A stretch of 35,530 nt of DNA from DASSFG01 sp035547915 (GTDB lineage Bacteria > Planctomycetota > Planctomycetia > Pirellulales > JAICIG01), in the NCBI GenBank assembly GCA_035547915.1, contig DASZTS010000047.1, forward strand, positions 1-35,530, given 5' to 3'. The notes beneath the pieces were generated by a model. It worked only from the letters and a program-made list of their open reading frames with translations. It searched no databases and had not been told where the DNA came from. The translations under genes and the position numbers were made by a program. Every line of letters begins with the position of its first letter. Within the stretch, counting starts at the first letter, position 1. Shown here piece after piece: positions 8,004 to 16,072 of this stretch.

Positions 8004-9017
8004 ATGAGGTGTGAGACCCCGCGAACCGCGGAATCTCAGCATAGAGCGGGTGCCGGCGCGCCGAGTTGGTGGAGAGCGGTGATCGCCTTACCAGATCGCT
8101 GTCCACCGCAGCGTGCCGGAACCCTCTTTCGTTTCCATCTGCCGGCCGACACGTACGCCGTGTCGGCCGTGCTCGTTTTTCTGATCAGTGCGACGCTGCT
8201 GCTGTGCTGGTGGCGTTCGTTTCACGTGCCCGCCGGAGATGCCTGCCGCACCGCCGCCTTAGTGGCGGTCCTGCTCGCCGGCGCCGCCTACTATCGCGGA
8301 CGCGGAGAGGAATCGTTCGTCCTCTGCCTGGGATCATTGGCCCAGGTTGTGGCATTCGCTGCTTCTTATCTGGCGTTGATGTATGTGGTCGCCACGCTGG
8401 CGCACCCCCTCGTCGACGCACGGCTGGCCGCGTTCGACGACTGGTGCAACCTGACTGCGCCTGCCGCGCGGCAATGGGCCGAGGCTCATCCTGCGATTGC
8501 GACGCTCCTCGCAATTAGCTACGACACGCTGCTCTACCAGACGGCGCTGGTCGTCATCGTCTTAGGCTTGGGTAACGATCGCCGCCGGCTATCGGCCTTC
8601 GTGCTGGCGTTCATGCTCGCCGCGATCGTGGCCGTGGGGCTGTTTGCACTGCTCCCCGCCGCGGGACCGTTTGTCACGTACGGTTTTGCGCCATCAGCCG
8701 ACCAGGCGACCTATCTCGACCACTTTCGATCGCTGCGAGACGGGTCGCGTACCGCCGTCGATTTTCGCTGTGCCGAGGGACTCATCACCTTCCCTTCCTT
8801 CCACGTCGCGTGGGCGATCTTGCTTACTTGGGCCTTTCGCGGACGACGCTCGACCTTCATCGCCGCCTTGCTCGTCAATTCCCTTGTAATCGTCTCGACC
8901 ATGACAACCGGCTGGCACTACTTTGCCGACGTGTTGGGGGGCGCCGGGGTCGCAGTCGGCGCCATCGCGTTCGTGGCCTGGTTGCGCAGTTGGCGTGCCA
9001 ACGAGAATGTTGCCTGA
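8004..9017 (+). CDS. PAP2-superfamily membrane phosphatase/phosphotransferase (Aur1/IPCS-like PAP2_3)
   Basis: A 337-residue polytopic protein with about six hydrophobic segments. The catalytic PAP2 motifs are in the C-terminal third: FPSFHVAW near residue 263 (equivalent to PSxH) and TTGWHYFADVLGG near residue 303 (equivalent to the final His and Asp). The PSFH/HYxxD form is typical of the PAP2_3 branch that includes inositol-phosphoceramide synthases, rather than simple phosphatases. The substrate should be a lipid phosphate or phospholipid head group at the membrane. The start at 8004 is the first ATG and lacks a clear Shine-Dalgarno; a GTG at 8080 is a possible alternative. It lies inside the pilus locus, which is unusual; a link to pilus function is not shown. 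Confidence 0.8.
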   Translation: MRCETPRTAESQHRAGAGAPSWWRAVIALPDRCPPQRAGTLFRFHLPADTYAVSAVLVFLISATLLLCWWRSFHVPAGDACRTAALVAVLLAGAAYYRGRGEESFVLCLGSLAQVVAFAASYLALMYVVATLAHPLVDARLAAFDDWCNLTAPAARQWAEAHPAIATLLAISYDTLLYQTALVVIVLGLGNDRRRLSAFVLAFMLAAIVAVGLFALLPAAGPFVTYGFAPSADQATYLDHFRSLRDGSRTAVDFRCAEGLITFPSFHVAWAILLTWAFRGRRSTFIAALLVNSLVIVSTMTTGWHYFADVLGGAGVAVGAIAFVAWLRSWRANENVA

Positions 9018-9048
9018 CCTCGGCGGATCGACCGACGCGGGCGTTTTT

Positions 9049-9060
9049 TTGACCTAAGTT
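9049..9060 (+). promoter_or_regulatory. Second copy of TTGACCTAAGTT, upstream of the assembly genes
   Basis: The second copy of the 12-mer seen at 6975, here 57 bp before the small ORF at 9117 and 180 bp before cpaA. It follows a T-run (9044-9050) that has no strong hairpin before it. Its place before a second group of pilus genes suggests a shared control site or promoter element. Exact 12-mers repeat by chance in a window of this size, so position is the main support. Confidence 0.3.
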
Positions 9061-9116
9061 ACTTAACAGGGGGCATTCACCGCTCACGGGGCGGCGTAAA
9101 CCGAGAGTCGACACCA

Positions 9117-9224
9117 ATGTATCCAGCTTTACCGATCGACAGCGCGACGGCCATGCAGGCGGTAATGACCTTACTGGCACTGATCGCCGCCGGACTCAAT
9201 TACCTCGTCTGCATTCGGACTTGA
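9117..9224 (+). CDS. Small hydrophobic peptide, 35 residues
   Basis: The frame ATG (9117) to TGA (9222-9224) encodes 35 residues: a short polar start (MYPALPIDSATAMQAV), one membrane-spanning stretch (MTLLALIAAGLNYLVC) and a short RT tail. It fits tightly between the TTGACCTAAGTT motif and cpaA, ending 15 bp before the cpaA start. The upstream sequence has only a weak GAGAG. It resembles single-helix accessory or minor-pilin-size peptides but has no Flp EY box. It could be an accessory of the pilus machine or a translated leader for cpaA. Confidence 0.45.
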   Translation: MYPALPIDSATAMQAVMTLLALIAAGLNYLVCIRT

Positions 9225-9239
9225 TTCGGGAGAATCCAC

Positions 9240-9806
9240 TTGTTTTCTTCTAAAGATCTCTGCGAGGCGGCCGCACAGCATTGGCCCGTCTGGTTTGTGA
9301 CGGCCACCCTGATCGTGGCCGCGGCCATCGACGGTTGGAAGCTGAAAGTGCCCAACTGGATCACTTTTCCGCTCATCGTGAGCGGCTGGATTTATAGCGG
9401 CGCGGCATTCGGCTGGGAGGGATTCGCCTACAGCTTGCTCGGCACCTTTGCCGGGCTGGCGATGCTCATGCCGCTGTACGCCATCGGTGGGATGGGCGCC
9501 GGCGACGTCAAGCTACTGGCTGGCGTGGGAGCCTGGGTCTGGACGACCACCACGGCCTACTCCTTCTGCTTGTCGGCGCTGGTGGGAGGAGCCATCGCCG
9601 TGGGCATGGTGCTTTGGCGCAACGGTTGGGAAAAGCATCAGAACCAGTTCTGGATGATTCTGGCCGAGATCGCCACCATCAAGCAACCCGAACGGCTGGC
9701 GACGATTGCGGCGAGCCGAAAGAGCTCGATGCTGCTGCTGCCTTACGGGATTCCGATTGCGATCGGAACGATTATCTATTTTGCCTGGTCGGGAATGTTG
9801 ATTTAG
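9240..9806 (+). CDS. cpaA: Prepilin peptidase, CpaA/TadV type (A24 aspartic protease)
   Basis: A 188-residue polytopic protease of the short CpaA form, lacking the methyltransferase domain of PilD. The two catalytic aspartates are in AAIDGWKLKVPNWIT (Asp about 31) and in GGMGAGDVKLLAGVG (the GxGD motif). It should cut the leader of the Flp pilin after Gly17 at the cytoplasmic face. The start codon is TTG at 9240, supported by GGGAG eight bases upstream; no ATG fits. A loop of about 40 hydrophilic residues (KHQNQFWMILAEIATIKQPE) lies before the last helix. It follows the small peptide at 9117 by 15 bp and precedes cpaB by 223 bp. Confidence 0.92.
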   Translation: MFSSKDLCEAAAQHWPVWFVTATLIVAAAIDGWKLKVPNWITFPLIVSGWIYSGAAFGWEGFAYSLLGTFAGLAMLMPLYAIGGMGAGDVKLLAGVGAWVWTTTTAYSFCLSALVGGAIAVGMVLWRNGWEKHQNQFWMILAEIATIKQPERLATIAASRKSSMLLLPYGIPIAIGTIIYFAWSGMLI

Positions 9807-9898
9807 CCCAAAACGACCTTGCGGCCTTTCTCGATCGGGATGGTGCGACCCCGCCCAGGTTGGGAGCGGGTTGTATTGAAGAAAGCGATTGATCCGCT

Positions 9899-9917
9899 CT
9901 CGAAAGGCCCTTTCGAG
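9899..9917 (+). promoter_or_regulatory. Inverted repeat upstream of cpaB
   Basis: CTCGAAAG and CTTTCGAG form an 8-bp perfect dyad around GCC, 113 bp before the cpaB start in the only sizeable gap between pilus assembly genes. No T-run follows. It could be an operator or a processing hairpin. The 223-bp gap is enough for a separate promoter. Confidence 0.35.
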
Positions 9918-10029
9918 TGGTCGTCGCGAAGCTGCCGAATGTAACGACGATGGCGGCGCAAACGTGCGGCGATGGTCATCAGAACCGCAACGATTCGGCG
10001 CCATCTGGATAGAGAGCCTTGGGGGGAAC

Positions 10030-11076
10030 ATGCGCCCTAAATCGATCATTTTGCTCACGCTCGCGCTCGGTTGTGGTCTGATCGCGTCGATCGGAATCAA
10101 CCAGGTCATGGCCCATCGACGTGAGGTGCCGACACAGGTCGTCGGCGAAACAACGCCCATCTTCGTGGCCATCGCGGAGATCGGGGTGGGCGATCCGCTC
10201 ACGCCACAGGTACTCAAAGTCGAGCCGTGGCCCAAGGAGAAGGTTCCCGCCGGTGCGTTGGGAAACCTGGAAGATGTCGAAGGACGCCGTTCTCGCTCCA
10301 AGTTCTATCCCGGCGAACCGATCCTGGAAGCCAAACTGCTGCCTAAGGGCGAAAACGGTGGCAGCGCGATCGACATGATTCCGAAGGGGATGCGCGTGGT
10401 GCCCATCCGCGTCGACGCCGTCAGCGGCGCGAGCGGCATGATTCTGCCGGGTGACCGAGTCGACTTGCTCGTCCACCTGGACGAGAACCCGACGCGTGGC
10501 GTCACCCGTGCGATCACCCGTACTTTTTTACAGAACGTAAAGATCTTCGCGGTCGACGACCTTTATGACCGCCCCGGTACTGAAAACAAGGCGCTGGCCG
10601 CGAAAACCATCTCGGTGCTCGTGACACCCGAACAAGCCGAGTTGGTGGCTCTTGCGTCAAATATGGGATCGGTGCGATTGGTGATGCGCAGTGCCTCCGA
10701 CACGGAAGCCGAGAACACCGGCGGCGCCGACTTACAAAAGCTATTGATCGGCCGGTCGGACATGGATTCGGAGAGTGATGCCCAGTCTTTCATGACGGCA
10801 CTCAAGCCGAAGGCGCCCACGCCCGAGCCGGTTCAAACCGAGCTCGTTGAGTCTGAACCCGAAGCTCCGGTTGAGACTCAAAACGAGGTCTTCACGATGG
10901 TGATCCTCGACGGCAGCGTGCCGCGCGAGGTTGAATTCCGACGGGGTAAGCCGGTCAATACGGCAGCGCTCGCGCCGCCCGCACTGCCGGAGGACAAAGC
11001 GGTGCCTGCGGAAGAGCCGCCTACGCAGAGCGAAGAGAGCGGCGAAACGGGCAATTCCGACAGTCAGAAAAAATAA
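10030..11076 (+). CDS. cpaB: Tad pilus assembly protein CpaB/RcpC
   Basis: A 348-residue protein with an N-terminal membrane anchor (SIILLTLALGCGLIASIGI) and a SAF-type domain: TPIFVAIAEIGVGDPLTPQVLKV, then GEPILEAKLL. The RcpC core GMRVVPIRVDAVSGASGMILPGDRVDLLVHL follows. The C-terminal third is acidic, Pro/Glu-rich and probably disordered. CpaB proteins sit in the periplasm next to the secretin and may contact peptidoglycan. The start is the ATG at 10030 with a GGGGGG tract four bases upstream; the frame is open to 9889, but that 47-residue extension lacks features. cpaC begins 34 bp downstream, so they are likely one operon. Confidence 0.92.
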   Translation: MRPKSIILLTLALGCGLIASIGINQVMAHRREVPTQVVGETTPIFVAIAEIGVGDPLTPQVLKVEPWPKEKVPAGALGNLEDVEGRRSRSKFYPGEPILEAKLLPKGENGGSAIDMIPKGMRVVPIRVDAVSGASGMILPGDRVDLLVHLDENPTRGVTRAITRTFLQNVKIFAVDDLYDRPGTENKALAAKTISVLVTPEQAELVALASNMGSVRLVMRSASDTEAENTGGADLQKLLIGRSDMDSESDAQSFMTALKPKAPTPEPVQTELVESEPEAPVETQNEVFTMVILDGSVPREVEFRRGKPVNTAALAPPALPEDKAVPAEEPPTQSEESGETGNSDSQKK

Positions 11077-11110
11077 CCGATTCAAGGGCGAATCGTCAGA
11101 AAGGTCACGG

Positions 11111-12895
11111 ATGTCCACAACGATTTTGCGACGTGCCGCAGCCGGCGGCATTCTTGGCGGCGTACGCCGGGCAACCGGATGGCTGGTCTGTTTCGCGGTG
11201 CTGAACCTGGCCGCCGTCGAAGGGGCTGATTCTGGCCCCGGCAATCAGGTCATCCATCAGCTAACCAGCGCGAACGAGACGCTCGAGCTGACGGTCAATA
11301 CGAGCCGAATCCTGACGATCGGCAAGGAATTGCCGCGCGTCATCGTCAACAACCCCGAGGTGGCGGAAGTGACGCCCCTCTCGCCAACGCACATCCAAGT
11401 GATGGCGAAGAAACCGGGTGTGACGCAGATCAATCTGTTTGACGCGGAAGACGAGATTCATTCGGTCGACCTCATCGTGTACCCGGACGCGCGAGAGCTA
11501 TCGATCCTGTTGCGAACGCAATTCCCGACGGCCGCGCTCAAGGTCGTTCCCACGGCAAACGCGGTCATCATCAGCGGCTACGTCGATGACCCGAGCCAGG
11601 TGCAGCGAATCGTGGACATCGCGACGGATTACGCACCGAAGGTGCTGAACAACATCCGGGTCGGCGGCGTGCAACAGGTGCTGCTGCAAGTGAAAGTGAT
11701 GGAGATCTCTCGCACCAAGCTGCGGAACTTCGGCTTCGACTGGGGCAACGTCGGCTCGCAGGGCTCATTCGCCGTCAGCGGTGTGGGCGGGTTGCTCAAC
11801 ACGGCGGCCAGTTCCTCCTCATCGACCGGGGCCAAAACGGCCTTGGGGCAATTGACGCCCGGCTCGACGCAGACCTTCACCTTCGGTGTGCTCAACGGCG
11901 CGAACTCCTTTTTCGGTGTCTTGAACCTGCTGGTACAGAACAACGTCGCCAAGGTGCTCGCCGAGCCGCAGTTGGTCACGGTCAGCGGTCGGCCGGCATC
12001 GTTCCTGGTGGGTGGCTTGGTGCCGTACCCGGCGAGCATCAGCTTGGCCGGCCCCAGTTTCAACTTCCGCCCGATCGGCACGCAGGTCGACTTCGTGCCG
12101 ATTGTCTTGGGGAATGGGGCGATTCGACTCGAAGTCCGTCCGCAGGTGAGCGAACTCGATCCGGCCAACAGCGTGAGCTACAACGGCAGCACCATTCCCG
12201 GCTTCAGCACACGCACGTGCGATACGGGAGTCGAGCTTCGCGCCGGCCAAACGCTCGCGCTGGCGGGCCTGGTGCAGCAGCGCAGTGAGACTCAGGTTCG
12301 CGGTCTCATCTGGCTCAAAGATCTGCCACTGCTCGGTATTCCTTTCCGTAGTGTCACAGACAACTTCAATGAGGTCGAGACGCTGATCATGGTGACGCCG
12401 CAACTGGTCGACGCCATGGATCAATGCGAGGTTCCGCCGGGCGGCCCCGGTTATGCTACGACCTTCCCGGATGACCACGACTTGTACTGCAATGGGCACA
12501 TCGAGGTGCCGAACTGCCAAGGCGCCGAAATGCTCGGGCCCTATCCCGATTCACGCGGCATGTTTCCGCCGGTCTCGAAGGGAGACTGGGACGAGTCCAA
12601 ATCGGACAAGAAGCCCAAGTCGAACGCCACGGCACCATCGACACAACCCGCGCAATCGCCCGCCGAAGTCGAAAAGGATTCGCGCAGGGGTGGCAGCCGG
12701 ACGCGGGAGGTCGTCGATCGGCCGAAACCGCCGACACTCAGTGGCGGTAAGGCCCCTAAGACCAATTCAGCCGGTTTCGTTCGCTTCGAGGGACCGCAGA
12801 CCGCCAGCGCCGCCAAGCCGACCGTCAAAGCCAGCACGTCGCGGCAGAAAAAAACCCCCGGATTCATCGGCCCCACCGGTTATGACCTACGTTAA
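11111..12895 (+). CDS. cpaC: Tad pilus secretin CpaC/RcpA
   Basis: A 594-residue outer-membrane secretin. It has a hydrophobic signal region (TGWLVCFAVLNLAAVEGADS), then the pilus-formation N-terminal domain (LELTVNTSRILTIGKELPRV ... NPEVAEVTPLS). A BON-like module follows (ALKVVPTANAVIISGYVDD), and then the secretin domain with QVLLQVKVMEISR, NVAKVLAEPQLVTVSG and ELRAGQTLALAGLVQ, ending in ETLIMVTPQLVDAM. About 145 further residues after the secretin core are Pro/Lys/Ser-rich and low complexity, longer than in typical RcpA proteins; this tail also has four cysteines. The ring would let the pilus cross the outer membrane. AAGG lies eight bases before the ATG at 11111. Confidence 0.93.
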   Translation: MSTTILRRAAAGGILGGVRRATGWLVCFAVLNLAAVEGADSGPGNQVIHQLTSANETLELTVNTSRILTIGKELPRVIVNNPEVAEVTPLSPTHIQVMAKKPGVTQINLFDAEDEIHSVDLIVYPDARELSILLRTQFPTAALKVVPTANAVIISGYVDDPSQVQRIVDIATDYAPKVLNNIRVGGVQQVLLQVKVMEISRTKLRNFGFDWGNVGSQGSFAVSGVGGLLNTAASSSSSTGAKTALGQLTPGSTQTFTFGVLNGANSFFGVLNLLVQNNVAKVLAEPQLVTVSGRPASFLVGGLVPYPASISLAGPSFNFRPIGTQVDFVPIVLGNGAIRLEVRPQVSELDPANSVSYNGSTIPGFSTRTCDTGVELRAGQTLALAGLVQQRSETQVRGLIWLKDLPLLGIPFRSVTDNFNEVETLIMVTPQLVDAMDQCEVPPGGPGYATTFPDDHDLYCNGHIEVPNCQGAEMLGPYPDSRGMFPPVSKGDWDESKSDKKPKSNATAPSTQPAQSPAEVEKDSRRGGSRTREVVDRPKPPTLSGGKAPKTNSAGFVRFEGPQTASAAKPTVKASTSRQKKTPGFIGPTGYDLR

Positions 12896-13068
12896 TGAAG
12901 GGGCTGGGGTACCGGGTAAAGAGCCCGAAAGACTGGTCCAAAATCTAGGGTAAGCGGTTCGGGAAGAGGGGTGCCGGGTACCTACCCCCTTCTCGAGGTC
13001 ACGAACCGGGACCTATGGAAGCCCGTGGTCCGGGCAATGTGTCACACGGACAAAGGAACTTTCTTCCA

Positions 13069-14289
13069 ATGAGCAACGTGCTTCGCTTGGCGATCGTCGA
13101 CCCGAGCGATCCGACGCGGGACGCCCTGAAAACCATGCTTTTGGGCATGGACCGCGTTTGGCTTGAAGCCGAGTGCTCGCGATATGAGTTCTTTGCCGAC
13201 GTCGTGGCACAAACGCATCCCGACATCGGCATCGTGTCGCTCGATCACGACATCGACAAAGCGCTGGAGTTGGTGACGAAGCTCAATGAGGCTTCGCCGG
13301 ATTGCGCAATCCTGGTGGTGAGCGCCTCAGCCGACGGCAAACTCATTCTGCGGGCGATGCGCGCCGGCGCGAAAGAATTCCTCAATCAGCCGGTCAGGCT
13401 GCAAGATCTGCTCGATTCGCTCGATCGGATCGCAGATCGTCGGTTCGGCCGCGGCGAAGCGAAATCCCGCGGCAGTTCCGTGATTGCCGTGGCCGGCGCC
13501 ACAGGTGGCGTGGGCACGACCAGCCTGGCCGTCAACCTGGCTTGCGCTCTGGCCCGCGACCCCAAGAACACGGTGGCGCTCATCGATCTCGACCTCTGCC
13601 TGGGCGACGCCGACGTCTTCCTCGACACGATTCCCGACTACACGCTCGTCGATGTGGCACAGAACGTCACGCGGCTCGACTTCGCGCTGTTGAAACGATC
13701 GTTGACGAAACATTCTTCGGGCCTGTTCCTGCTGCCCCGCCCGGTGCAGATGGAAGATATGTCGTTGATCACGCCCGACGACTTGCAGCGAGTGCTGGGG
13801 TTGCTCAAGGCGACCTTCACGCACCTCGTGCTCGACCTATCGAAGGCTTACGGCGCGCTCGATATGGTGGCCCTTGCGGCGGCGAACCACATCCTGCTCG
13901 TCACGCAACTCGACCTGCCATGCCTGCGCAACGTGGTGCGCCTGATGATGTCGTTCGGCAACATGAAGGGCGTGGTGGACAAGGTCAAGATCGTTGTCAA
14001 TCGAGTCGGACTCGACACGGGCAACATCAGCTTGAAGAAAGCTCAGGACACGATCGGCCGCGAGATCTACTGGCAGTTGCCGAACGATTACCGCACCATG
14101 GTCGAGATGCGGAACAACGGGGTGCCGCTCATCGAGCAAGCGGCCAAGGCCTCGATCACGCAAGCAATCATCGGCCTGTCCGACGCCCTGTCCGGGGCGA
14201 AACCCGAACCCGAAGAAGAAGTCGTCAAGCCCAACAAGGGCCGGCTGCTCGGATTTCTCTCGAAAGGCCCGAAGACCGCAGGAAAATAG
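13069..14289 (+). CDS. cpaE: CpaE/TadZ-like localisation protein (receiver-like plus MinD/ParA-type domain)
   Basis: A 406-residue cytoplasmic protein. Residues 1-125 form an atypical receiver domain (LRLAIVDPSDPTRDALKTML ... GIVSLDHD ... GAKEFLNQPV); the usual lysine before the last proline is replaced (LNQPV). Then comes a MinD-like ATPase domain: a Walker A-like loop AGATGGVGTTSLAVNLA, ALIDLDLCLGDADVFLD, and LVLDLSKAYGALDMVAL. The loop reads TGGVGTTS, so both lysines of the deviant Walker A are absent. CpaE/TadZ proteins place the pilus machine at a cell site. The ATG at 13069 has AAGGA 11 bases upstream. It follows cpaC by 173 bp. No cpaF follows; the next gene is convergent. Confidence 0.92.
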   Translation: MSNVLRLAIVDPSDPTRDALKTMLLGMDRVWLEAECSRYEFFADVVAQTHPDIGIVSLDHDIDKALELVTKLNEASPDCAILVVSASADGKLILRAMRAGAKEFLNQPVRLQDLLDSLDRIADRRFGRGEAKSRGSSVIAVAGATGGVGTTSLAVNLACALARDPKNTVALIDLDLCLGDADVFLDTIPDYTLVDVAQNVTRLDFALLKRSLTKHSSGLFLLPRPVQMEDMSLITPDDLQRVLGLLKATFTHLVLDLSKAYGALDMVALAAANHILLVTQLDLPCLRNVVRLMMSFGNMKGVVDKVKIVVNRVGLDTGNISLKKAQDTIGREIYWQLPNDYRTMVEMRNNGVPLIEQAAKASITQAIIGLSDALSGAKPEPEEEVVKPNKGRLLGFLSKGPKTAGK

Positions 14290-14309
14290 AGCTGCGGTCT
14301 GTGCCCGCG

Positions 14310-14326
14310 GCGGCCGAATCGGCCGC
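14310..14326. terminator. Short hairpin between convergent genes
   Basis: GCGGCCG pairs with CGGCCGC across an AAT loop in the 43-bp gap between the ends of cpaE and the permease. No T-run is present on either strand. It may help end both transcripts but is not a classical terminator. Confidence 0.35.
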
Positions 14327-14332
14327 TGGGTA

Positions 14333-15874
14333 TCAGGGCTCGTCTCCAGGGCTGCCTGCGGGTGAAACACCATGCGAGGCGATCTCGTGCCGTAATTGCT
14401 TGCCGAGCCGGCTGTGGAAGCGACCATAGCCGAAGTAGATCACCAGCCCGGCGAACAGCCAGACCGCCAGCCGCACCCAGTTCTCCCACGGTAGCGAGAA
14501 CATCAGGATCAAGCAGAACAGGATGCCCAGGATGGGTACCAGCGGCACCAACGGCGCTCGGAACGGTCGCGGTGCATCGGGATCGATATGCCGCATGATG
14601 AGCACGGCCGCGCAGACGATCACGAACGCGAGCAACGTGCCGATGTTCGTCAACTCGGCCAGCACGCGCAGCGGCAACAGCGAAGCCATTGCCCCCACGA
14701 TAGCTCCAGTGAGAAGCGTCGACTTCCACGGTGTTTGAAACCGTGAATGGACCGCGGCAAAGAACGACGCGGGCAACAGACCATCGCGGGCCATCGCCAA
14801 AAAGACTCGCGGTTGGCTCAACATCATCACCAAGAGGACGGACGTGATTCCGGTCAGGGCCCCAATGGTGATCAGCAACTCGGCCCACCCCAGATCGATT
14901 TGCTTGAAGGCGTCGGCAACCGGAGCGTCGATATCGAGTTCGCTATATTTGACCATGCCCGTGACCACCGCGGCGACCGCGATGTACAAAATTGTGCAAA
15001 TCGCCAGCGAAGCGATAATCGCGATGGGGACATCGCGTTGCGGATTGCGCGCCTCTTCGGCTTGCGTGCTCACGGCGTCGAAGCCGATGTAGGCGAAGAA
15101 GATCACCGCCGCGCCGGCAAGCATACCCACTGGCTTGCCCGCGTCGTCGACATGTCCATCGAGGCTATAGCCGAAGAAGCTCAGGCCCGTATAGCCGTAC
15201 GGTGCGAACGGATGCCAGTTTTCGGGGTTGATGTACCACGCCCCTACGGCGATGACGAAGAGCACAACGCCTACCTTGACGATGACCATCGCGGCGTTGA
15301 AGCCCGCGCTCTCGCGAATGCCGATCACCAGTATGGCAGTAATGAGCAACGAGATTGCGAGTGCCGGAGCATCAAACCAAGCGCCGGTTTGCGCAATGAT
15401 TCCGTCGGCACCGTAATCGAATGGCGCATCGCCGAACCGCTTGGGGATCTCGTGATGAAAAAGCTTGACGAGGGCCTGGAAGTATTTCGACCAGCCGTGC
15501 GCAACCGTCGAAGCCGCCACCGCATACTCAAGGATCAGATCCCAGCCGATAATCCAGGCGAAGAGTTCGCCGAGCGTGATGTAGGCATAGGTATAGGCGG
15601 AACCTGCCACCGGTGCCATGGAAGCGAACTCGGCATAGCACAACGCCGCGAACACACACGCGGCGCCGGCCACCACGAACGACAGCATCAAGGCTGGTCC
15701 GGTCTTATCATGCGCCGCCACGCCAACCAGCACGAAGATGCCGGTACCGATGATGGCGCCGACTCCCAGGGCCGAGAGCGCCACCGGACCCAGCACGCGA
15801 CGCAAGCGATGCTCGCCGGCCATTTCGTGAGCGAGACTATCGAGAGTTTTTTTCGCGAAGAGTTGGTTGGCCAT
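14333..15874 (-). CDS. APC-superfamily amino-acid permease (cationic amino acid transporter type)
   Basis: About 513 residues with 12-14 membrane segments. The N-terminus (MANQLFAKKTLDSL ... LRRVLGPVALSALGVGAIIGTGIFVL) carries the glycine-rich first helix of APC transporters. Further marks are CYAEFASMAPVAGSAYTYAY, FFAYIGFDAVSTQAEEARNPQRDVP and LSQPRVFLAMARDGLLP, all as in the CAT subgroup. It should import amino acids by proton coupling or act as an exchanger; the substrate cannot be told. A start at 15874 matches family length; an ATG at 15934 would add 20 residues. Neither has a clear ribosome-binding site. It is convergent with cpaE and not part of the pilus operon. Confidence 0.92.
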   Translation of the reverse strand: MANQLFAKKTLDSLAHEMAGEHRLRRVLGPVALSALGVGAIIGTGIFVLVGVAAHDKTGPALMLSFVVAGAACVFAALCYAEFASMAPVAGSAYTYAYITLGELFAWIIGWDLILEYAVAASTVAHGWSKYFQALVKLFHHEIPKRFGDAPFDYGADGIIAQTGAWFDAPALAISLLITAILVIGIRESAGFNAAMVIVKVGVVLFVIAVGAWYINPENWHPFAPYGYTGLSFFGYSLDGHVDDAGKPVGMLAGAAVIFFAYIGFDAVSTQAEEARNPQRDVPIAIIASLAICTILYIAVAAVVTGMVKYSELDIDAPVADAFKQIDLGWAELLITIGALTGITSVLLVMMLSQPRVFLAMARDGLLPASFFAAVHSRFQTPWKSTLLTGAIVGAMASLLPLRVLAELTNIGTLLAFVIVCAAVLIMRHIDPDAPRPFRAPLVPLVPILGILFCLILMFSLPWENWVRLAVWLFAGLVIYFGYGRFHSRLGKQLRHEIASHGVSPAGSPGDEP

Positions 15875-16072
15875 GCCGCTCGGTCGTTGGATTTCGGTCG
15901 CAAACCGCCCCTTGGGCCCCGCTTGCTGCGTCATGGTAACAAGCACGCGACGGAGTGAATAGACGGCCAAAAACGTTGGTGCGCGGCCGGCGCGGCGTTA
16001 GGATGATTCTCGTCGGGCTCGCCAGAAAAGCGGCCGGCCGCCTGTTCTAGGCGCTCGGCCAACCCTCGAAAA

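Noticed and set aside
9889..10029. 47-residue N-terminal extension of CpaB
   Set aside because: The ATG at 10030 has a strong G-rich ribosome-binding site and the membrane anchor begins right after it.
12908..12990. GGTACC-containing repeats between cpaC and cpaE
   Set aside because: The two GGGTACC-like sites do not form a good stem or a known RNA motif; likely chance.
14747..15958. 403-codon open frame on the plus strand
   Set aside because: Antisense of the APC permease, which is an unmistakable family member.
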